This document shows, piece after piece, positions 1-64,000 of a DNA stretch of 64,000 nucleotides. The position numbers and the translations under genes were made by a program. Within the stretch, counting starts at the first letter, position 1. The number at the start of each line of letters is the position of its first letter. A model generated the notes under the pieces. That model was not told where the DNA came from and did not search any database. It saw nothing but the letters and a program-made list of their open reading frames with translations. Source of the stretch: Eleginops maclovinus (taxonomy: Eukaryota > Chordata > Actinopteri > Perciformes > Eleginopidae); contig NC_086360.1 in assembly GCF_036324505.1 (NCBI RefSeq), positions 3,183,546 to 3,247,545 on the forward strand, given 5' to 3'.

Positions 1-933
1 TATTTTACAGATTGAACTGACAAAGATGGACAACATAGCACAATAAATGAAGTTTATCTTGTATTACATGTACAATGTAAGCCTGGCCACCAAAGCAAGT
101 CTGATAATGAGGCAACAGCTTACAAAATCATTAGACATTATATACAACTCTTTGTCATGGAACACTACCTGGTTATAAACATGTGACATTTTAGTTATTT
201 ACCATTAATGCCTTGAGTGAGTATGTGGTTTTTGTTATCATTGTGGCATTAGCCGTTTTCTTCTGATGGTCAGATATAAAAACTTGAGCCAATTACAGCT
301 TATTGCTGGTGTGAAAAACGGCCAATGACAGCAAACGGGTGCTCATTAAAAGTATGGTGAGTATAAACAATACGTCACACATATAGCTGGTTAACGTGAT
401 GTTAATAAAGAATGCGACAACATACACATACTTTATTTATATATTTGTAAGTGTGTGTGTTTTAGAAACTTTGGGTTCTTGCTGTCACAACGTTGTGGAA
501 ACACAAAGAAGTACTTTCATTCATTTCAAAGTTGTATAATTCATACTAATGACTCAGGTAGTTATGAAATCCCTTGTTGTGAAAATGATCACAGTCCATG
601 CACTACTCGTGGTTAAGAGTTTTTGTTTTATTTGGTGTTTTAAGGTGAAAACATGGAAAAACTCAGTATACACAGTCCAATCATTCTTCTCATTCTCTCT
701 GTTTCATTTACAGTATTACCCTCTGCCATGACCCTCTACATACACTATACTCCATGAGTTCAGTGCCGGTGCATTGTGAGGGACGTCACTCATTAGCACT
801 TCGGACGGTAAGCACTTGGCAGCTCATGTTTGGAGCTGAACAGTGATCTGAGATATACAATCAATCATATTTGAAACATGTGGGACACCATTCATTCATA
901 CTGATGGTGGAGCCCAAATAAAACTGCCTCCAC

Positions 934-945
934 CACACACACACG

Positions 946-1023
<78 letters not shown>
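934..1023. repeat. (CA)n microsatellite with a CG-alternating start
   Basis: Begins with alternating CACA, then CGCGCGCG, then about 35 CA units. It lies downstream of tjp2 and produces open frames of poly Cys-Val that are not genes. Confidence 0.98.
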
Positions 1024-1025
<2 letters not shown>

Positions 1026-1269
1026 ATGTGTGGCTTCAGAAGTCCTCTATCACAGATGTCCTTCTGGCTGAAGACCTCTGTGGATGACTGTTCAATCAAC
1101 AGGGCCAGCTCATTATCCTGTCCTTGCTGCTTTCCCTGTCTGATAGGCTTGTGCAGGTAAATGTCTGCTGGCACACAGGAAGTCATATCATCTGCAGTTT
1201 TGTTTTGGACAAATAAAAGAAGATGCCTTCAGACAGGGTTGGATTCCCTCCCCAGTGATGATATATTTT

Positions 1270-1770
1270 TTGTCAGAACCAGGGAGAGAGCAACGGAAGG
1301 GCTCCCCCGACAAAAAGTAATGAGATTTTTATTCAGCTTTTGGAATATTGCAGAAAATAAGATCTGTGGCTAACCCACATTTGTTCAGCAGGACAATCTC
1401 CACATGTTACAATTTCTTTATGATTTTTGAATCACAAATGCAATCGGCAGAAGTAAACAGCTATCACTAGACTATAAATAAACTACATCACGGTCACATG
1501 GCTGCAAGTCACCCCCGCTAAGCTAAAGGCGGCTGATGTTTGACGTGATGACGTTTAGTCACTTGTTAGCAACCGCCGTTTTAAACACACATAAAAGCTT
1601 CGAAGATTTACCAGTGGGGTATTTACTGATGTATTTTATGTGGGAGAACAAAACATGAACATTTCTTAAGCATTAATGCTCCAAAAAATGTTGATTTTGA
1701 GACGAGGGAACCTGGAGTGTGAACCTAATTTCCTGGTTTTAGGACTCATTCCTGCACCACTTTATTCAGG
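1270..1770 (+). repeat. Interspersed repeat family A, copy 1
   Basis: Shares ordered blocks with 42190-42660 and 36045-36345: a CCGACAAAAA block, GCTAAGCTAAAGGCGGCT, GATGATGACGTTT, CACTTGTTAGCAAC, AGCTTC-GA-ATT, GGTATTTAC and GACTCATTCCTGCACCAC. No coding capacity was seen. It is probably a non-autonomous element; its class is not recognised. Confidence 0.75.
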
Positions 1771-3009
1771 CTTCAAGTATCAAAAATGGGAAACAGCTTT
1801 AGTAAATAAGGCTGGTGTTATTCCATATTCTTCTTATTGTCACAAAAGCGACAGTCCGCCACTCAATACTCTCTGGTTCCTTCTGAAGACATAAATATAT
1901 ATATTTTAAAAAGCTCACAAATATATAGTTTATTTTTTTCAAAGAACTGAACACATTAGTTACTTTTCAAACAGGAGGAAATAGTGCATTTGTTGGGGAC
2001 TGCAGTACTAACAGCAGTGAATTAATCCACTCTTGCTGCTCTGGTCGAGCCTCTTACAGTTTTTTGACCAACATTAGAGCTCTATGGCACAGAGAAATAA
2101 GATATTCAGTATCAGGTGTTGAATACACACACAATACTTGTTAGTGTATACATTCATTGTTGGTTTGGGTCTGCACATGGGATTTGTTGACAATAAGAAA
2201 AATGTAGAATGTCACCAACCATATCATTTAACAGGGATGTTAGCATAGGCAGTGATAGCCTCCATGGTTGAACAGACAGGAAAGGGCATCACCTGCAGAA
2301 AGTCAACCAACAAAACAATCCCAGGCTAAAGACATCACGCTACTGGCCACTCAGTAAAAACTGGCAAACCCTTTTTGGCTTGGCGGTACTAAAGCAGAAC
2401 AGCAATGAATGCTGAGCACCAAAGAAGAAAACAATGACGACAAGCAATCTTTAGGCGCGGTCACACCAGAAAAGGCTCAGCAAAAATACGGCATTAAAAT
2501 GAGTTTAGCTCGCAGCTAAGTGATGCAGTAAGTTTTTACAGGAGGATTTAACAAGCTCCTGTAGCTGTTGAGCTAACTCAAGGATGTATTGAGCTGCCAA
2601 CATGCCAACTTGGAAACAGTTGGGCTTCAACAAAAGCATTTCAGTTTTTCTGAGACTTTTTGCCTCAGAAGTATATCAAATCCTTAAGTGCACCAGAGCT
2701 AGCAAGCTATGATAGCCTCTTTTTGTTTTGACAGTCTGCATCTTGTTTCCTTCAAAGATACGCATGTCAACAAGTCACTATGTGTTAATGCTAGTTCACT
2801 AAAATCAAACTCCTAACCTTCGAGCTATTCCACCAGTTTTGCAGATTCTATTGACATCTGTTTGCCACCTAAATCCTGGAGTGACCGGGCCTTTACAGAT
2901 AACAGTTTTTAATACTCTTATTAAAGTAAACTCTCAAACTGATATTGCTGTGGGTGGATTCTAGCATTCAGACAGTGTGAGCTCTTTCTAAATCCTGGCT
3001 GCAGACAGT
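1771..3009. other. Downstream flank of tjp2, no gene seen
   Basis: AT-rich; a second minus-strand AATAAA at 1934-1929 would be a far polyadenylation option. No domain recognised. Confidence 0.5.
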
Positions 3010-3828
3010 TCAGTGTGTGGTGAATGGGCTCAGCATTGAGATTTTGGTGTCACTGGTTCCCTGGTTTCCCTTTAAGCTTGACAGCAGCAGAGGTTTTAGT
3101 ACGGCTGGGCGGCTGAGGGGCAGAGGAAACACAACCCGAACCTCACGGGACTGAGAAAGAAAAAGGCACTTCAAAAAATTATTACAAATTCCAGTGTAAC
3201 TAGATAGACTATATATAGATATATACTGTATGTATACACAGGCATTGTCATATACGAAGGAATGCAAAGACAGAGTATAAACACTTGACTTTAAATACAT
3301 ATATATACTGTGCATATGTATATATATATATATATATATATACATATATACGTTTAATATCATAATATATAGGTAACATTTATTGATCGTAGCTGGCAAT
3401 AATAGTAGCTTGAAAAAGATGGGGAGAGATGTGATAAAGCGCATTGTGGTTTTTAGGTTTGTTGAGGTTTTCGTGAGGGCAAAACTTGTGGTAATACGTT
3501 TCAGTTGCTGTGCACGAACTGAAGAGTTGCATAGGCCAGAAAACAAGTGGTTCCTGATCACTCAGTTTACCCTTTAAAGGTAGTAAAGAATGAAGAAACC
3601 ATCGAATAAACATACACAGTTAGGTGAGTGTTCATATCCAAATGGATAGTGAGATTGCTTAAACTTCTGTGAATCAAAAATAAAAGTTTTTGTCCTTTAA
3701 TATCAAAGAAGCGAGAGTTTGTTCAAAGTCAGCAGCTTGTTGTGCAGGGCATGATGGAATGGTATGTGTGTTATAGACCGCATATGCAGTGCATGTACAT
3801 GTGTCCAGGACGCTGAGGGCTGGCACAG
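3010..3828 (-). other. Probable tjp2 3' UTR
   Basis: Noncoding sequence directly after the stop codon, in which no ORF makes sense. An AATAAA on the minus strand lies at 3384-3379 and is one candidate polyadenylation signal, about 445 nt after the stop. A (TA)n run follows just beyond it. The true end of the transcript is not determined. Confidence 0.35.
3319..3345. repeat. (TA)n microsatellite
   Basis: A pure TA alternation within the probable 3' UTR, flanked by less regular TATA-like sequence from about 3205 on. Confidence 0.95.
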
Positions 3829-60585
<56,757 letters not shown>

Positions 60586-60960
60586 GGCCAGGTAGGAGCG
60601 GGTTCCACAGGTTCAAAGGGAGAGCCAGGCTGGAGTCCAAAAGAGCACCGTGTCCGTCCTCCCCCCTCCCTCTGTCTGTCACTGAGCTCCCCATCCTACT
60701 GCTTTTCCTCTGCCGCTCTCACTCTCTCCCTCACTTAAACTCAAACACTCACATTTGTTCTGCTGTACTTGTGAGGACCGTCTGCTAACTTTACGCACTC
60801 TCTAAAGAAGATGGCTCAACATTTAGTTAGAATTATTTCTAAGTGTGTCTTATCATTGGTGCACATACAAGGTTGTTTTCCCTCTAGATTCTGTGTAAAA
60901 AAATATGTGTGAATATGGATTGTTTTTCAATTGTATGCACTGAAAAAACGAAAACGTTGA
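60586..60960 (-). promoter_or_regulatory. Probable 5' UTR and promoter-side flank of tjp2
   Basis: This is the sequence just upstream of the first coding exon. The part to about 60720 is GC-rich with GA/CT-rich runs; beyond it composition drops to AT-rich intergenic type. No clear TATA box or initiator could be assigned, so the promoter call rests on position alone. Confidence 0.3.
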
Positions 60961-61115
60961 CTACATCTGTATTAGGTTAGTTATAAGTAAACATTTAAAT
61001 AAAAAATATCAGTTTCAACTTAATAGTATAGCTTCGAACTAACCTAATACAGCTGTGCGAAATGTTATGTTATGTTTACATCATACATTTGATCAAAGCC
61101 AACCTTTCAGTGTTT
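60938..61115. mobile_element. Fold-back MITE family D, copy 5
   Basis: Begins CACTGAAAAAACGAAAACGT and ends AAGCCAACCTTTCAGTG; inside are the TATTAGGTTAGTT and AACTAACCTAATA arms. It lies about 350 bp upstream of the tjp2 start codon, on the promoter side. Confidence 0.88.
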
Positions 61116-61669
61116 CATTATGCACGTTGATGTATCATCTATCATATCGGTGGTAAACAGCTAGTTGCGTTGCTACAAAAATCAGTGAATGCTGCCCAAA
61201 ACCTGCTGAGACTAAAAACACAATTGATGTGAAAACAACGCTGACACATCATCACCTTCAAGTGGATTTCATCAAGTTTTATTGACATCCAGCTGTTAGC
61301 AAGCAACAATTCACCAAGAGGCACTTAATAAATGTAAGCCCATTATAACTCTCTTCTAAAATATATCTGTGTTTTTATCTGTTGAATGCTCTGTCATGTC
61401 CAACCGCTTGCCTTCAACTAGCCCATCTGTGCGGGTTTTGCTGCTGAAGAGGTAGTGCACATGATCCTTTTACAGCTTTTTCTTTGGAAATGACACCTTG
61501 AGACTCAACCAGAACAGTTCATTTGTGGATGGAACAGAAAAACTATGAGGAGAAAGTCACTATGATGCCAAGACGAGCTGTTGGTTCTGCTGATCATTCT
61601 CTGTGGAGGTTGTTCAATACAAGAGACTCCATAGAGCGGTGCAGGAGTGAGTTAGCAATTTTGAAAAGC

Positions 61670-61930
61670 TGAGAAGAATTTCACCTTATTTTTCCACAAC
61701 AAAATAATGCATCAGTTAATACCCCACTGGTGAATGTCTGAAACGTCGGTGTCATTAAAATTGCGGTTGCTAACTAGTGTCTAAATAAGACTAAACACCA
61801 TCCCCCGAACATTAGCCGCCTTTAGCTTACCAATGTGGTGACATTCAGCCATGTGACTGTGATGTAGTTTGTTTATAGCCTAACAGTAGCTTTTTACTTC
61901 TGGCGATTGCATTTACACTTCAAATCTTAT
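61670..61930 (-). repeat. Interspersed repeat family A, copy 4 (inverted)
   Basis: Upstream of tjp2 in reverse orientation. It shows the complements of the GGTATTTAC, AGAAGCTTC-like, GTTAGCAACCGC, AGCTAAAGGCGGCTAA and CACATGGCTG blocks. Confidence 0.7.
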
Positions 61931-64000
61931 AAAATTGCCATTTATACTAATAAAACCTATAAATATCATAAACATGTGTTTGCTAAAATATCTTACTTTC
62001 TAGGATAATCTGAAATCCAACTTCCAGTTCTGCCTACAAAAATACTGTATGTCATAACTGCAACACTCTATTTACATGTTCACGTTGTTTCACAGTGTTG
62101 TTTCACAGTGTTGTTTTGTTGTTTCACATCGTTGTTTGATATATTGTATCAAAAACATCATAGCTACTTTAAAGCAGTGTTACATTTCCCCACAGGATAT
62201 GTGCTGCTTTGGCTCTGTTGGGATATATAAAGGCTGAGGAGATGCTATGTCTCTTGCGCTTTGTGCGGAAGCACATTTTCGCAGTGGCTAAACAGAGGTA
62301 CTACAACTTCCGTCTCAGTCCGTGACGTCACTGGGCACAAAAATACTTTTCCCATTGACTTGCATTGGGAAAGAGACATCTTAAAAAATGTTTAACTAAA
62401 AAACTACCCAGTATTAATTGTATAGCCCTTATTTGAATCACTAAGGTATTTTAGTTTTAAAATGCAATAAAAGCCAAATCCAGAGTTATGAACTCTCTCC
62501 AATCATTTGATTGAGTTGAGAGCTGGAAATGAGAGGCGGGGCTTAAGGAAAACTCCAGTGCACATGCTCTATTGGTCCATGAACGGGTATTTTTGCTCTC
62601 AAAATACAGACATGATGGGTAATTTTTGACGTTTTGCTCTCAAAAGCGGCAGGCCATTTTGGCTTTATGCGCCACTGAGCAACTGCCAAATGAATGAACA
62701 AAGCCCTGCCTCCGACGTTGTATCAACTTCCCTTTATAGATCCAGGGATTTCACAGAATTATTCCAAGGTACTACTACAGTAGCTGTTGTTTGTCAGCCA
62801 GGTCTGAACACCTACACAAGGGTTATTAGACCACTTACTAGAACTGTGTGGGCGTGTGTAGGCTCATTGATTGACATCTTCCTGAGTCTCCTGTAGAATC
62901 TTAAGGAAGACTAATTACTCCTATCATTCTTATTGAAAGTGAACATCATTAAGTCCCATCAACGGTCTCATCATCCAGAGCGAGTGAAATCCCCTGTGTG
63001 GGTGTTCAGAGGCTGGCAGATTCTTGCCAGGAAGGTATCGCTGTCAGGGAGAGCTGTAACATCCCGTTTCCCCTGGCTCTCTGTGAGTACAGTTCAGTTT
63101 AGTTAGATTTGTGATTTGATTTAACCAATGTTCTGTTTATTATTTTGTCCAGTGCTCTCACTGGGAATTTTCCTTATACTTCAATATTGGAAAATAACAG
63201 CAAAAACTCAACTCCTCATATGCAGGGGCGGTTCTGGGGGGGGGACACAGGGGCCAGTTCCCCCGTAACACTGACCTGGGTGGCCCTCCTCCCAAAGAGA
63301 AGTGCATGATGTTACTATTTATTGGCTATAGAAGTGGCTCAATAGGCGAAACTAATGTAACTCTGCATTCTAGTCGGATGCATTAAAATTGTAACTTAGT
63401 TAATAGAGCAAGGATTGTAAATAAAAAAATAACTACTGACTCAACATTGTAACTGAAACAAAGAACCTTAACTTAAAGTTACTGAAATAAATACCAATTA
63501 CTGTATTTTATGTTTATTTAGCTATAATCATGCGACGCTATAACAAGCATTCCGGACACGTCAATGTTGAGTTTACTGCTCCCTTAATAAATGTTCAATC
63601 CTCCTGTGATCACCTTGGCCTTGCATTACTGTAAAAAATATAATGTTTTTTATCAACTATCAACAATCAAAGTTGTTGTGCTATCTGGTCACAGACTCTG
63701 GAATGAAGAAACTGTTCCTTGACAAAAAATGCTACAACATATGAACCATATAAACGCCCAAAATGATATATCGTTGATAAGGCTGATAACATTGACTGCA
63801 CCACGTGCCATCTTTCCCTGACCTTAACCTAGTCTTTCATTGCCTAACACTGAACAGAACACTGAATGTACATTTAAATGCTTTGCAAAGACACTGTAAA
63901 CAATTTTAAAAGCCCTAGCACTGAATGTTTGAAGTGTCAGTGAATGAAATGTAGAATTATTAAATATCAATGTTTAGTCTACAGGGTTACAGTAGTGCTT
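61931..64000. other. Upstream flank, no gene seen
   Basis: A block at 62330-62660 (TTTTCCCATTGACTTGCATT GGGAAAG) looks like a common fish repeat. No exon of a neighbouring gene could be read. Confidence 0.45.

Noticed and set aside
896..1186. 96-codon minus ORF with a Cys-Val run
   Set aside because: Produced by the (CA)n repeat at 934-1023; no domain outside it. The same applies to the CA/TG-driven frames near 14640, 19850, 26900, 32700 and 43350, apart from the tjp2 exons beside them.
3010..3561. 183-codon minus ORF after tjp2
   Set aside because: Runs through the (TA)n tract in the probable 3' UTR; no homology to any family I recognise.

Overview
The window is from a teleost fish nuclear genome. 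The evidence is a vertebrate gene with GT-AG introns, an L2-type LINE whose ORF1 carries an SGNH esterase domain, several hAT and Tc1/mariner DNA transposons, five copies of a fold-back MITE, and many long (CA)n/(TG)n microsatellites.

One host gene fills almost the whole window. It is tight-junction protein 2 (ZO-2, tjp2; the a or b paralogue cannot be decided here), on the minus strand from the start codon at 60585 to the stop at 3829. I rebuilt 23 coding exons from splice sites and reading phase. All 22 junctions keep frame, and the joined CDS is 3651 nt, or 1216 residues; human ZO-2 is about 1190. Domain order is that of a ZO-family MAGUK: short basic N-terminus, PDZ1, Arg/Ser-rich linker, PDZ2, linker, PDZ3, SH3, a guanylate-kinase-like domain without the P-loop, acidic segment, proline-rich tail, and a C-terminal T-Q-L PDZ ligand. 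No other intact host gene was seen on either strand.

Layout from low to high coordinate: 1-3828 is 3' UTR and downstream flank; 3829-5472 holds exons 23-22; 5473-11160 is intron 21, with a diverged copy of the end of exon 21 and its flank next to a truncated hAT transposon; 11161-20990 holds exons 21-17; 20991-27055 is intron 16, containing a degenerate CTAA tract and a 4.6 kb L2 LINE; 27056-30279 holds exons 16-13 (GUK start and SH3) with a 920 bp hAT element in intron 14; 34608-37917 holds exons 12-8 (PDZ3 and linker); 42778-48786 holds exons 7-4 (PDZ2, Arg/Ser linker, end of PDZ1), with a 33-bp minisatellite in intron 5; 50687-56338 holds exons 3-2 (PDZ1); 60493-60585 is the first coding exon in a GC-rich block; 60586-64000 is 5' UTR/promoter side and flank.

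The most notable observations are: (i) long CA/TG repeats press directly on several tjp2 splice sites, including a ~124 nt (TG)n tract occupying the polypyrimidine position of the 108 nt, frame-neutral exon 20; (ii) a duplication carrying part of exon 21, whose edges suggest hAT insertion, tandem duplication, then excision of one hAT copy; (iii) an out-of-frame upstream ATG in strong context that overlaps the main start and would stop exactly at the exon 1/2 junction; (iv) several hAT elements with readable 8-bp target duplications; (v) a 260-codon spurious ORF made by an 11-residue-periodic minisatellite.
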